Notes under the pieces: model-generated
Told to the model about the DNA's origin: nothing
The model's database searches: none
What the model saw: the letters and a program-made list of their open reading frames with translations, nothing else
Shown here: piece by piece, positions 1-9,258 of the stretch
Numbering within the stretch: position 1 is the stretch's first letter
How the letters are laid out: every line of letters begins with the position of its first letter
From: Cytophagales bacterium
GTDB taxonomy: Bacteria; Bacteroidota; Bacteroidia; Cytophagales; 172606-1
Assembly: GCA_030446715.1 (NCBI GenBank)
Contig: JAUJMU010000003.1
Span: 579,630 to 643,629, forward strand
Direction: 5' to 3'
Length of the DNA stretch: 64,000 nt
Made by a program: the position numbers and the translations under genes

Positions 1-2
1 TT

Positions 3-1001
3 TTCAACGAAATGAAACGGCTGGGAATCACACCTATCGTGGATCTTTGCCACTTTGGTGTCCCTGACTGGATCGGCAGTTTCCAAAATCCGGATTTCCC
101 GGTTTACTTTGCCCAGTACGCCCAGGCTTTTGCCAAACGCTTCCCTTACCTGCGCCACTACACCCCGGTGAATGAGATTTTCATTGCGGCCATGTTTTCG
201 GCGCAGTACGGCTGGTGGAATGAACGGAAAAAGAACGAACACAGCTTCGTGAATGCCATCCGGAACCTTTGCAAGGCCAACCTGATGGCAATGGAGGCGA
301 TTCTGCAGGTACAGCCGAAGGCAATCTTCATCCAGGCCGAATCCTGCGAATACTTTCATGCCCAGGACCCTTCCTGCCAGGCGCAGGCCGATTTCCTGAA
401 CATGAAGCGTTTTCTGGCCATGGACATCACCACTGGTTACCCTATGGACCCGGCCATGAGGCAGTATCTGCTCAACAACGGAATGACCAGAGAAGACCTT
501 GCCTGGTTCCGTGACCATACCTGCAAAGGCAAACTGGTGCTGGGTACGGACTACTACATCACCAATGAGCACATGGTACATCCGGACGGCATGACTTCGG
601 CTTCGGGTGATCTGTTTGGTTATTACGTGATTGCCCGCCAATACTACCAGCGCTACCGGCTGCCCCTGATGCACACCGAAACCAACATGAAGGAGCCCCG
701 GGCAGTAGAATGGCTGCACAAGCAGTGGGCCAACCTTTACCGCCTCAAAATGGACAATATACCCGTGATCGGCTTTACCTGGTACAGCCTCATTGATCAG
801 GTGGACTGGGATACTGCTCTCCGCGAAGACAATGGCAACATCAACTCGCTGGGACTTTACGACATGGATCGCAAGATCCGCCCGGTGGGGGAAGCCTACA
901 AGCAGCTGATTTCCCAGTGGAGCGGTATTCTGGCTGATAACTGGACCAAAAACCAGTATAGCCTCCGCCGTCAGGCCAAAAAGGTAACTGAGCTGATTTA
1001 A
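3..1001 (+). CDS. Family 1 glycoside hydrolase-like protein, 3' part
   Basis: The reading frame is open from the window edge (codons FNEMKRLG), so the N-terminus lies outside and the ATG at 12 is internal. It is the C-terminal two thirds of a TIM-barrel glycosidase of the GH1/beta-glucosidase type. The general acid/base region is visible as TPVNEI (the family's T-x-NE motif, about residue 52 of the visible part) and the nucleophile region as MHTETN (about residue 223). GFTWYSLIDQVDW near the end matches the conserved GH1 W-S-x-D-x-x-E/D-W region. Hydrolysis or transfer of beta-glycosides is the family role. The substrate cannot be read from sequence. A hairpin terminator follows. Confidence 0.75.
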   Translation, partial: FNEMKRLGITPIVDLCHFGVPDWIGSFQNPDFPVYFAQYAQAFAKRFPYLRHYTPVNEIFIAAMFSAQYGWWNERKKNEHSFVNAIRNLCKANLMAMEAILQVQPKAIFIQAESCEYFHAQDPSCQAQADFLNMKRFLAMDITTGYPMDPAMRQYLLNNGMTREDLAWFRDHTCKGKLVLGTDYYITNEHMVHPDGMTSASGDLFGYYVIARQYYQRYRLPLMHTETNMKEPRAVEWLHKQWANLYRLKMDNIPVIGFTWYSLIDQVDWDTALREDNGNINSLGLYDMDRKIRPVGEAYKQLISQWSGILADNWTKNQYSLRRQAKKVTELI

Positions 1002-1059
1002 ACCCAAAATATTGTAGATTTTCTGCACCCCTGAATTTCAGGTGTCCTCAATTCTTCCC

Positions 1060-1087
1060 AAAAGCCTGACCTCAGCGTCAGGCTTTT
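1060..1087 (+). terminator. Rho-independent-like terminator
   Basis: A perfect 10-bp inverted repeat (AAAGCCTGAC / GTCAGGCTTT) with a 6-nt loop is followed by a T run. It lies about 60 nt after the glycosidase stop codon. Confidence 0.85.
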
Positions 1088-1195
1088 TGCTTTTCCGGAT
1101 ATAGCCAGCCGGCAAAACTGCTAACCGGCTCCGGCAAAAACCGTATACGCATGGGCCGGCAGGTGCCGGATTCACCAAAACCTACTTTATCCTTT

Positions 1196-1360
1196 ATGAA
1201 AAAGAAAGCAAAAAAACGGATGATGGCAACCCTTGGCGTGGCCATATTTCTCCTTGAGGCGGCCGAGCTGGGAATCATTTTATGGGATAAATACCGGAAC
1301 ACCCCCGGAAAAGTAAATCCCTCCAAAACAAGCAACCGACAGGTGGCAACCGACAGGTGA
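1196..1360 (+). CDS. Possible small single-pass membrane protein (54 aa)
   Basis: An ATG at 1196 opens a short frame starting MKKKAKKRMMATLGVAIFLL. It has a very basic N-terminus, then one hydrophobic segment (about residues 10-28), then a polar tail. The frame is also open from an ATG at 1151, but the lysine-rich start at 1196 resembles small Bacteroidota membrane proteins better. No family is recognised. It sits alone between a terminator and the antiporter gene and may be spurious. Confidence 0.35.
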   Translation: MKKKAKKRMMATLGVAIFLLEAAELGIILWDKYRNTPGKVNPSKTSNRQVATDR

Positions 1361-1443
1361 ATGCACCGGCTTCCTGACCAGAATATCTGATGGTTTGCGG
1401 CAATGCTTTGCCAGCATAGCTTTGTGGTGTAATTTCACGGGCT

Positions 1444-3462
1444 ATGGAGATACCTCTGCTGAGTGATATCCTGATTATCCTGGGCTGTTCGGTTTTTGTG
1501 ATCCTGCTCTTCCAGCGGTTCCGGCTGCCGGCCATTCTTGGCTTTCTGATTACTGGCGTACTGGTGGGCCCCAACGGACTCGGCTTTATCCAGGCTTCCC
1601 ATGAGGTAGACATTCTGGCTGAGATCGGGGTAATCCTGCTGCTTTTTATCATCGGTCTGGAGTTTTCCCTTCAAAGTCTGGCGGCCATCCAGCGGACGGT
1701 ATTCATCGGCGGTGCGATTCAGGTGGCAGGCACGGTCCTGGTCACTGCCCTGGTTTTTGCCGCCGTAAAAATGCCCCTTCCTAAAGCTGTATTCATCGGG
1801 TTTTTGTTTTCGCTGAGCAGTACCGCCATTGTGCTTAAACTCCTGCAGGAAAAGGGTGAGATCAGCAGTCCGCACGGTAAAATTGCCCTTGCTATTCTTA
1901 TTTTTCAAGACATCATCGTGGTCCCCATGATGCTGTTTACCCCACTGCTGGCGGGGCAGTCAGACAACGTTGTACTGTCGCTGCTGATCCTTCTGCTGAA
2001 AGGCTTATTTATCATCGGCTTTGTACTGTTGACGGCCCGGTACGTGGTGCCGAAGCTGCTTTACCTGGTGGCCCGTACCAAAAGCAAGGAACTGTTTATC
2101 CTCACCACTGTCGTCATTTGCTTTTCAGTGGCGCTGCTTACCTCCAGAATGGGTTTATCCCTTGCCCTGGGTGCGTTCCTTGCGGGTCTGATCATTTCGG
2201 AATCTGAGTACAGCCACCAGGCTACCAGCAACGTGCTGCCTTTCCGGGAAATATTCACCAGTATCTTTTTCGTATCAGTGGGCCTGCTGCTGGATATTTC
2301 CTTTCTGCTCCGGCACCTTCCACTCATCCTTACCTTCACTCTGTTTACGGTAGTGGCCAAAGGGTTGCTGGCTTCCCTTGCGACACTGGTGCTGCGGTAC
2401 CCGCCCCGTACGGTAATTATGGTGGGGTTGTCGCTTTTCCAGGTGGGAGAATTTGCTTTTATTCTTTCCAAAACCGGACTGGAGTACAACCTTCTGAGCA
2501 TTGATGCCTACCAGTATTTTCTTTCCGTTTCGATCCTGACGATGGGGCTGACGCCGTTTGTGATCAGCCGGGCGGGAAGATTCAGCATTTTTGCCCTGAA
2601 AGCACCCTTGCTCCGGCGGATTCACAGCAAAATGCCGGTAATCAAAGCCGCTGCAGTTCAGGTTAATTCAGAGGCTGCGGCGGCTCCCAGTCACCACAGT
2701 TTTGAGGATCACCTGGTTATTATCGGGTACGGAATCAACGGAAAAAATGTAGCAAAAGCCGCAAGGGAGGCCAGAATTCCATTTGTCATCGTGGAACTGA
2801 ACCCTGAAAATATCCGGCAGGCAAGGGCCGTTGGCGAACCGGTCATGTACGGCGATGCCACCGGCGAAGTAATTCTGAGCCACGTGCAGGTACACAAAGC
2901 CAGAGTAGTGGTGGTGGCTATATCCGATCCGGCCGCGACCAAGAAGATCATCACCAACATCCGGAGTCTGTCGCATAAAGTGTATATTATCATCCGGACC
3001 CGCTTTGTGCTGGAAATTGAGGAAAACCTGCGGCTGGGTGCCGACGAGGTGATACCCGAAGAGTTTGAAACTTCCATTGAAATCTTTACCCGCGTCCTTA
3101 CCCGCTACCTGGTGCCTGAAGCCCAGATTGAAGGTTTTGTGCGAAAAATCCGTTCGGATAACTACGAAATGCTGCGGCCGGCAGCCAAACGCCGGGAACT
3201 CAGCAATGGCCCGGCGCCTGACCTGCCCGAACTTGATGTGGTTGCGATTACCGTGTTGCGGGACCATGAAGGGATCGTGGGCAAAAAGATTTCGGAAGCC
3301 AATATGCGCAGGAACTGGGGGGTAACTGTACTGGCTATCAGACGGGATCAGCGGTACATTACTGACGTAAATCCGGACACGCTCATTCTTTATCAGGATG
3401 TGCTGTACATTCTGGGAAAACCAGAAGGCATCGCGTCTTTCAGCGCCCAGATCACCGCGTGA
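1444..3462 (+). CDS. Kef-type monovalent cation:proton antiporter (CPA2) with TrkA domains
   Basis: This 672-aa inner-membrane antiporter of the CPA2 family probably exchanges K+ or Na+ for H+. Residues 1-385 form the Na+/H+ exchanger domain, with about 12 hydrophobic segments and the family motif ITGVLVGPNGLG near residue 37. Residues 420-540 form a TrkA-N/RCK nucleotide-binding domain with a Rossmann start (VIIGYGINGKNVAKAAREA). Residues 590-670 form a TrkA-C domain (VVAITVLRDHEGIVGKKISE). The usual family role is cation/pH homeostasis gated by NAD(H) or a similar ligand. Ligand and ion are not readable here. It appears monocistronic. Confidence 0.9.
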   Translation: MEIPLLSDILIILGCSVFVILLFQRFRLPAILGFLITGVLVGPNGLGFIQASHEVDILAEIGVILLLFIIGLEFSLQSLAAIQRTVFIGGAIQVAGTVLVTALVFAAVKMPLPKAVFIGFLFSLSSTAIVLKLLQEKGEISSPHGKIALAILIFQDIIVVPMMLFTPLLAGQSDNVVLSLLILLLKGLFIIGFVLLTARYVVPKLLYLVARTKSKELFILTTVVICFSVALLTSRMGLSLALGAFLAGLIISESEYSHQATSNVLPFREIFTSIFFVSVGLLLDISFLLRHLPLILTFTLFTVVAKGLLASLATLVLRYPPRTVIMVGLSLFQVGEFAFILSKTGLEYNLLSIDAYQYFLSVSILTMGLTPFVISRAGRFSIFALKAPLLRRIHSKMPVIKAAAVQVNSEAAAAPSHHSFEDHLVIIGYGINGKNVAKAAREARIPFVIVELNPENIRQARAVGEPVMYGDATGEVILSHVQVHKARVVVVAISDPAATKKIITNIRSLSHKVYIIIRTRFVLEIEENLRLGADEVIPEEFETSIEIFTRVLTRYLVPEAQIEGFVRKIRSDNYEMLRPAAKRRELSNGPAPDLPELDVVAITVLRDHEGIVGKKISEANMRRNWGVTVLAIRRDQRYITDVNPDTLILYQDVLYILGKPEGIASFSAQITA

Positions 3463-3531
3463 ATGGGTTATTGGTTGTTAGTTGTCCGAAAGAACAAATA
3501 GCGGAAATGGGAGTAGTACCTATTCATTCAC

Positions 3532-3777
3532 ATGACGTACGCAGAATTTGAAAATTTACCCATGGCCGAAAGAGCCCAACTGTTGCGCGAAAAAGGCAGT
3601 TTCCTCATGACGCAGGAGGGGTCACGGTACTCAGTCAGCCTCTACGCCATTGCTGATTTTTTTGCCGAACTCTGGCTCAATATGGAGAAGGGAAAAGTGA
3701 TTGATGTAAAACCCTTCCGGGAGTCGTGGCGGCTGAATGCCTTTCTGGATGATCTTGATCTGAAAGATTTGCTGTAA
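3532..3777 (+). CDS. Conserved hypothetical protein (81 aa)
   Basis: A small acidic soluble protein starting MTYAEFENLPMAERAQLLRE, with no signal peptide or membrane segment. It has a plausible helix-rich composition and ends in an acidic stretch (DDLDLKDLL). It resembles small orphan proteins frequent in Cytophagales, but I cannot assign a family or function. Its intact frame between the antiporter and a secreted protein suggests it is real. Confidence 0.55.
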   Translation: MTYAEFENLPMAERAQLLREKGSFLMTQEGSRYSVSLYAIADFFAELWLNMEKGKVIDVKPFRESWRLNAFLDDLDLKDLL

Positions 3778-3867
3778 AGGGCGTATTCAGATGTCTGACT
3801 GTAATTTTTTGAGTAGTAAATGTACTTTTGTTTATATTAGCTTCTCCACTCCAAAATTTTTGAACCT

Positions 3868-4221
3868 ATGAAAACGGCATTTACCCTTTATCTGCTTCCG
3901 TTTGTGGCAGCCATTTTTTCGTTGGCTCCGGCTGCCCACCAACAAACAAGTGCAGCTCCTCTGGAGGAATACGCCGGGACGTATAAAATGAAATCCTATT
4001 TTCAGGAGGCGGTCATTAGCGTGAAGGATGGAGCTCTTTACGGGGAAGTGGATGCCAACGGAAACTATAAGCTGATTCCGCAGGAGACCCCCGATACTTT
4101 TAAATCCACCAGCTCATACGGTTCTGTCTACGAATTTAAGCGGGATGCACAAACGAAAAAAGTGATTATCCTGACCCTAAAGGTGATGGGGGAAGAAGTA
4201 TCCGGCGATAAAGTGCAGTAG
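3868..4221 (+). CDS. Small secreted protein, DUF3471-like beta fold
   Basis: A 117-aa protein with a clear N-terminal signal peptide (MKTAFTLYLLPFVAAIFSLA, cleavage expected near AAHQQTSA). The mature part begins EYAGTYKMKSYFQEAVISVK, resembling the small lipocalin-like DUF3471 domain that often follows beta-lactamase-family domains in Bacteroidota. Here it stands alone. It is probably periplasmic. The function is unknown and the DUF3471 link is by resemblance only. A shared bidirectional terminator follows. Confidence 0.6.
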   Translation: MKTAFTLYLLPFVAAIFSLAPAAHQQTSAAPLEEYAGTYKMKSYFQEAVISVKDGALYGEVDANGNYKLIPQETPDTFKSTSSYGSVYEFKRDAQTKKVIILTLKVMGEEVSGDKVQ

Positions 4222-4241
4222 GAATGTTTTAATTCTTCAGT

Positions 4242-4278
4242 TGCCCCTGGTCACCGATACAACCGGCGACCAGGGGCA
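4242..4278. terminator. Bidirectional hairpin terminator
   Basis: A perfect 11-bp inverted repeat (TGCCCCTGGTC / GACCAGGGGCA) lies between the convergent genes ending at 4221 (+) and 4294 (-). T- and A-rich flanks mean it could serve both. Confidence 0.75.
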
Positions 4279-4293
4279 CTGTATTTTTGTACA

Positions 4294-6513
4294 TTACCGG
4301 AGCAGTGAAAGGGTGCCTTTGTAGGTGCTGTTGCGGTATTTGATCTGGTAGTAGTACATGCCGGTAGGGTAACCATCACCCGTCCAGGCAAAATCCCGGC
4401 GGCTGCTTTGGTACACTACCCTACCCCACCGGTTGTAAATTTCAATCTTTTCAAACTGATCCTTGCAGTTATCCGGCGGCAGTTGCGGAATGTAGAAAGT
4501 CCGGTTCACATCGTCAGTGTTGGGCGTAAACACGTTTGGCGGTTCAAACTGCCCCGACGCTGATTCGTAATCCGACAGGTCGATTTCCACGGCTACCGTA
4601 TTCAGCCGGTTTGGAGAGCAACGGTTGTCCTCAATAGTAAAATCAATGACGAACCGGTTCCCTAACTGCTCCAGGATAGCGCAATCAGGCTTCCATACGA
4701 ATGGTTCGGTCAGGCGACCGGTTCCGCTGCTTCCGCTTCTGAACTGCATGCCGGCTGCCGCCATATCAAAACCGCGGCCGCTGGCCCTGATGGTAATGGC
4801 ATCATCGTCCTTATCCAGCCCGAGCACATTGAACCGGAGTTCCTGCCCGGGTTTGATATTAGCCCCGTTGCCGGCCAGATCAGTGGCAACTTCGGGCTGG
4901 CTGTTGGGTCTTTCGCGGTACTCCAGCCTGACCGTCACCGTAGACCTTTTCTCATTGCCGGGACAGCGTTTATCAATCACCGTAAAATCAACCTGGTACA
5001 CAACTCCCGGTTTTACGGTGCCGCAGGCCGGCTGCCACGAAAAGGGTGCCGAAACTGTGCCGGTACCTGTAGCGGAGGTAAATACCATACCAAGGTCTTC
5101 TAATTTAAAACCGCGTCCGGCTGCTTCGATCACAATCTGATCCCGGTCGGCATCGGTGCCGGTGATGTTAAAATTCAACAGCTGACCGTCTATGACCGTC
5201 CCCGCGTTGTTGATCAGACTGGTAACAATCTGCGGCTGGGCATTGGGGTAAAGCGGCAGGTTGAACTGCACACGGAGCGTATCAGTTTTAGGCAAGGGGC
5301 AACCGGCGTCTGAGGCAATTATCTCCACCCAGTAGGGGCCTGGAGTGGCAATACAATCGCTGATGCACAGCCGGGCCCGCAACGTATCACCCGGGCCGTT
5401 GATTACGCCTGCCGTCGGGGAAATAGTAGCAAGACTTGCCCCGAAATTGAGCGGACGGATGGTCAGGCTAACGTTATCGCGGTTGTTGGCGTCGGTAATC
5501 AGCATATCGAGGCAACGCTGATTGGGGTCCGGAATGGTAAGCAACTGGCCTGGCTGGTAAAAATTCCGGCTTCCGGGTACCCGCATGCGCACCTGAGGTC
5601 CAAAGTTTACGGGGCAGTCAATCACCATAATCTGGAAGTCACGGCGGACCTCACCGATTTTGCGGCCGTCGCGGTACTCCTCGCAAAGCACCGAAAATAC
5701 GTAGAGACCGAGTCGGCTGGCCGTAAATGAAAGCTGCCCGGTGGCAGGGTTCACCCGCAACGGCGCTGGTCCGGGAATTACATTGCTCAGACTGATGCCA
5801 TTGATCCATTGCACCGGGTTGTAAGGCCCTGCCCTGAATTCGGGCGGAGTGAGGGCAGCCGGGTGAGGCTGCACCCGGCTGCTGGTACCGGAGTAAGGCG
5901 TTACCAGAGAATAGGCCAGCCGGTCGCCATCCGGGTCAGTGGCTCCGAAATCAAATACAAACGGAGTATTTACGCAGGCATAATCTCCTTTCGGAATGTC
6001 GAATACGGGAGAACTGTTGATAAAAGCGTTGCCGGCGTTGGTTACTGCCGGGAATTCCATGTAAAAGCTGTTACCAGCCGACCCCGGGTCGTTGATGTTG
6101 GAAATGACCCGGTTCCGGCAGCACCGTTCCCACACTACATAATAACCCTGGGCATCGTTGAAAGTAGCCGCATTGAGGCTGATCTCGGCACTGTACGTAA
6201 TCTGCCGGGTCCGTAGCCGGGAACTGGTACAGGCTGGGTTGGTGTAACTTACCTGCTGCTGCGAAATTTTTGGCAGCACGTAGGTCATAATCAGCTGGTT
6301 GGTCCGCTTACTGAAGATGGCTGCCCTTACGCTTGGGTCTTCCGCCTCGGGGTTGCCATTGATCTCGTCGAAATAAAGATTGAGGGTAAGCGTATACTCC
6401 GGGCCACGAAGTCCTTTGTGCCGGAGCTGAAACTCCCCGCCCACAATGTGGGTGGCACTGGCCTGGATCGCGGCAACAAAAAGCAGGAAAATGAAAGCGT
6501 AAATTTTTTTCAT
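4294..6513 (-). CDS. Secreted protein with gliding-motility/T9SS type B sorting domain (CHU_C)
   Basis: A 739-aa exported protein. The open frame reaches 6555, but the ATG at 6513 starts a proper signal peptide (MKKIYAFIFLLFVAAIQASA), so that start is chosen. The mature protein begins THIVGGEFQLRH and contains several Ig/cadherin-like beta modules with repeated D-x-D-x-D patterns (TDPDGDRLAYSL, GTDADRDQI, LDKDDDAITI) suggesting Ca2+ binding. The last ~90 residues (PPNVFTPNTDDVNRTF ... KIEIYNRWGRVVYQ ... WTGDGYPTGMYYYQI) are the gliding motility-associated C-terminal domain. That domain is used for type IX secretion and surface anchoring. It is probably a cell-surface adhesin or structural protein. 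Confidence 0.85.
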   Translation of the reverse strand: MKKIYAFIFLLFVAAIQASATHIVGGEFQLRHKGLRGPEYTLTLNLYFDEINGNPEAEDPSVRAAIFSKRTNQLIMTYVLPKISQQQVSYTNPACTSSRLRTRQITYSAEISLNAATFNDAQGYYVVWERCCRNRVISNINDPGSAGNSFYMEFPAVTNAGNAFINSSPVFDIPKGDYACVNTPFVFDFGATDPDGDRLAYSLVTPYSGTSSRVQPHPAALTPPEFRAGPYNPVQWINGISLSNVIPGPAPLRVNPATGQLSFTASRLGLYVFSVLCEEYRDGRKIGEVRRDFQIMVIDCPVNFGPQVRMRVPGSRNFYQPGQLLTIPDPNQRCLDMLITDANNRDNVSLTIRPLNFGASLATISPTAGVINGPGDTLRARLCISDCIATPGPYWVEIIASDAGCPLPKTDTLRVQFNLPLYPNAQPQIVTSLINNAGTVIDGQLLNFNITGTDADRDQIVIEAAGRGFKLEDLGMVFTSATGTGTVSAPFSWQPACGTVKPGVVYQVDFTVIDKRCPGNEKRSTVTVRLEYRERPNSQPEVATDLAGNGANIKPGQELRFNVLGLDKDDDAITIRASGRGFDMAAAGMQFRSGSSGTGRLTEPFVWKPDCAILEQLGNRFVIDFTIEDNRCSPNRLNTVAVEIDLSDYESASGQFEPPNVFTPNTDDVNRTFYIPQLPPDNCKDQFEKIEIYNRWGRVVYQSSRRDFAWTGDGYPTGMYYYQIKYRNSTYKGTLSLLR

Positions 6514-6865
6514 AATGAACTCCTCCCGGGCTTTACTCAAGGGGTGCTGCAGCAATTATGATCCCGTGGACCTTCCGTAATGTTACTTTCAGCTGGACAA
6601 AATAGTAAAACTTTGCGGTTAATCCGTCGATGTACCAAATTGGTAAGCTGTAAACTGCATCTTCTTCTTTAAAATTATAAAAAAACGTGATTAAGTGAAA
6701 GTTTGCCCGCATAAAATTGCTTCTGTCTACTGGGTTGCCCTTGGGCCGGAATACCGAGCCAAACCACTGTGAATGAGATAAACCAGGTTTTGGGTAAAAT
6801 TTCATTTCATTATTCATGTTCCGGCTGCTAAACCGTTCATATACTCCCAAAAGGTACGTATTGCG

Positions 6866-6873
6866 TACCTTTG
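6866..6873 (+). promoter_or_regulatory. Bacteroidota-type -7 promoter element
   Basis: TACCTTTG matches the Bacteroidota -7 consensus TAnnTTTG, 10 nt before the ATG at 6883. It sits in a short inverted repeat (GGTACG ... CGTACC). No clear -33 TTTG was seen. The rest of the 6514-6882 gap is AT-rich divergent promoter sequence without a gene. Confidence 0.5.
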
Positions 6874-6882
6874 CACCCCATT

Positions 6883-8298
6883 ATGAGAAAGAATAAAAAA
6901 GACCTGCCCGTACTCTCCGGACTGGAAGTGAGTGGAATGGCCTCGGAAGGAAAATGCATTGCGCGTCACGAGGATCTGGTGATTTTTCTGGACGGCGACC
7001 AGGTAGCTCCCGGTGACGTGGTGGATGCCCGGCTGACCAAAAAGAAGAAGAACTTTGCCGAAGCAGTGCCGGTTGCCTTTCATCAATATTCCGGCCTGCG
7101 GACAAAGCCGTTCTGCGGGCATTTCGGCGTTTGCGGCGGCTGCAAATGGCAGCACGTTACCTACGAGGCGCAGTTGCAGTACAAACACCAGCAGGTGGTG
7201 GATAACCTCACCCGGATTTCAAAGGTCAGCCTCCCGCCCATCCGGCCCATTCTCCCATCGGCCCAGACGACTTACTACCGCAACAAGCTGGAGTTTACCT
7301 TCTCCTCCAACCGCTGGCTGACAGTGGAAGAAATTTCCTCCCGCGAAGACCTGGACCGTAAGGCGCTTGGGTTTCACGTGCCGCGCCGTTTCGATAAAAT
7401 CGTTGACATCGAGCATTGCTACCTTCAGCCGGAACCTTCCAACCGGATCCGGCTGGCAGCCCGCGACTATTCCCGTAAGCATGATTTCCCTTTTTATGAC
7501 CAGGTGAAGCAGGAAGGTTTTGTCCGGAATCTGGTCATCCGCACCACGCTGGCCGGGGAGGTAATGGTAATCGTGCAGTTCGGCCGGGAAGAGCAGGAAT
7601 GGAGAGAGGGTCTGCTCCGGCACCTGCGCGACAAGTTTCCGGAAATCACTTCGCTGCTGTACGTGATCAACTCCAAGGGAAATGACACCTTCTATGACCT
7701 TGAAGTTGAACATTTTCACGGCCAGACTTACATCACCGAGTACATGGAGGGCCTGCAGTTCCGGGTTGGTCCCAAGTCGTTTTACCAGCCCAATGCGAAG
7801 CAGGCGTACGAACTTTATAAAATTGCCCGCAACTTTGCTCAGCTGGAAGGCCATGAGATCGTGTATGACCTGTACACCGGCACCGGCACCATTGCCAATT
7901 TTGTGGCCCGGCAGGCGCAGAAGGTTGTGGGTCTGGAATACGTGCCTATGTCCATTGAAGACGCCAGGGTAAATGCACAGATCAACGGGATTACCAATAC
8001 CACTTTCTTTGCCGGCGACATCCGGGATTTGCTGACGGACGGATTTCTGGAAGGCAATGGCCACCCCGACGTGGTCATTACCGATCCGCCGCGGGGCGGC
8101 ATGGACGAGTCTGTTTGCCGGATGCTGCTGAAAGCTGCTCCCCGGCGGATCGTGTACGTCAGTTGCAATCCCGCCACCCAGGCCCGTGATCTGGCCATCC
8201 TTGATGAGCAGTACGCCGTTAAAGACGTGCAGCCGGTAGACATGTTCCCGCATACCTATCACGTTGAAAATGTAGTCCTGCTGGAAACGAGGAGTTAG
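6883..8298 (+). CDS. rlmD: 23S rRNA (uracil-C5)-methyltransferase, RlmD/TrmA family
   Basis: A 471-aa SAM-dependent RNA methyltransferase that makes 5-methyluridine in 23S rRNA (U1939 in E. coli numbering for RlmD). An N-terminal TRAM-like beta domain (about 10-70) is followed by the Fe-S cluster cysteines in CGHFGVCGGCKWQH. The C-terminal Rossmann methyltransferase domain shows YDLYTGTGTIANFVA (SAM site), VITDPPRGG, and the catalytic cysteine in VYVSCNPATQARDL. The frame also allows a TTG at 6871, but the ATG at 6883 lies just after the -7 promoter element and is preferred. The RlmD versus RlmCD or TrmA subtype is not certain. Confidence 0.9.
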   Translation: MRKNKKDLPVLSGLEVSGMASEGKCIARHEDLVIFLDGDQVAPGDVVDARLTKKKKNFAEAVPVAFHQYSGLRTKPFCGHFGVCGGCKWQHVTYEAQLQYKHQQVVDNLTRISKVSLPPIRPILPSAQTTYYRNKLEFTFSSNRWLTVEEISSREDLDRKALGFHVPRRFDKIVDIEHCYLQPEPSNRIRLAARDYSRKHDFPFYDQVKQEGFVRNLVIRTTLAGEVMVIVQFGREEQEWREGLLRHLRDKFPEITSLLYVINSKGNDTFYDLEVEHFHGQTYITEYMEGLQFRVGPKSFYQPNAKQAYELYKIARNFAQLEGHEIVYDLYTGTGTIANFVARQAQKVVGLEYVPMSIEDARVNAQINGITNTTFFAGDIRDLLTDGFLEGNGHPDVVITDPPRGGMDESVCRMLLKAAPRRIVYVSCNPATQARDLAILDEQYAVKDVQPVDMFPHTYHVENVVLLETRS

Positions 8299-8435
8299 CC
8301 GGTTGGGTAATTGAGAGGTTGAAGGGTCTGTGCAGGAAACCGTGAGCAGAGTAAGCAAACTCAGTCATCCCCCACTTTCTCAATTCCTGATTCACACACC
8401 CCTAACCTCCCTTACTCCTAAACTCCCATCTTCCC

Positions 8436-8798
8436 ATGGTTAACGATCCGGAACTGAGCGGAAAATACCTTGGCACCATTACAAAGGATTTTGTGGTGGT
8501 GGCCGATACAATAAAGGAGGCCTCTTACGCCATCCGCAAGCGGGGCTTTTCGGATTTTCCCATTTTCCCGATTTGCCGCATCGAGCAGGTCATTGGTCAG
8601 CTCCTCGTTTACCGCCGCGATATGAAGATGGAATGGAATTTTTATGCCTCCTTTCTGGATGAGTTCGTGCAGCGGAAATTAGTGGAAGATGTGGAAGCAT
8701 TCCGGCAGGCTTACCGGGATCCGGACGAATTCTGCTGCCTGTTTGTCATTGACGTTGACTTCACCCGGTTTGTGTTTCTTCCCTATCCGGAAGACTGA
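8436..8798 (+). CDS. Conserved hypothetical protein (120 aa)
   Basis: A soluble protein starting MVNDPELSGKYLGTITKDFV, without signal or membrane segments. It contains FSDFPIFPICRIEQVIGQLL and a C-terminal FCCLFVIDVDFTRFVFLPYPED. The pattern is typical of a Cytophagales-specific small orphan family of unknown function. It follows rlmD by 137 nt and could be co-transcribed. Confidence 0.6.
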   Translation: MVNDPELSGKYLGTITKDFVVVADTIKEASYAIRKRGFSDFPIFPICRIEQVIGQLLVYRRDMKMEWNFYASFLDEFVQRKLVEDVEAFRQAYRDPDEFCCLFVIDVDFTRFVFLPYPED

Positions 8799-8873
8799 AA
8801 AATAATTGACAAGTGAAAATTGACCATTAAAAAAGCGGGTGCTGCCCGGACAGGTGTACAGGTTCACCCACCG

Positions 8874-8958
8874 CTGGTTCAGGCGTCCACGCTTGGACCT
8901 ACTTAGATCAAAGCGTCCCGCTTACCCCCGCTGGTTCACGCGTGGACGCCTGAACCAG
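8874..8958. repeat. Large intergenic inverted repeat (19-bp arms)
   Basis: CTGGTTCAGGCGTCCACGC at 8874-8892 is repeated exactly in inverted orientation at 8940-8958, with a 47-nt loop. The loop contains shorter related pieces (GTCCACGCTTGGAC; CTGGTTCACG). It is probably a REP-like element or an RNA hairpin. The rest of the 8799-9258 gap shows no gene. Confidence 0.75.
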
Positions 8959-9258
8959 TGTTTTTCACCCATCCCGCCCTGATCCTCCCAGTAAATTTTC
9001 TGCCCGCCGGGTTACCAAAAGTAACTCTCCCCATAAAGAAGCAATCAGCCATGAATGTAATATTCTGTCCCCCCGCCGGTGAGGGAACATCGGAAAGTAA
9101 ATTTCCCGCCATTATCCGACGCTAAGGAAAATTTACAATTCCAGTTAAAATGCATAATTTCCGGCAGGAGGCAAACCTCCTTCTGATCCGGAGGAAAACC
9201 GAAGCAACCACCGGTAATAAAGAGTTCACCCGTTCACCTTTTAACCTGCTTTTCAGTC

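Noticed and set aside
6533-6850. 105-aa minus-strand frame upstream of the CHU_C gene
   Set aside because: It lies in an AT-rich promoter region, overlaps the signal-peptide start region and has no protein-like features.
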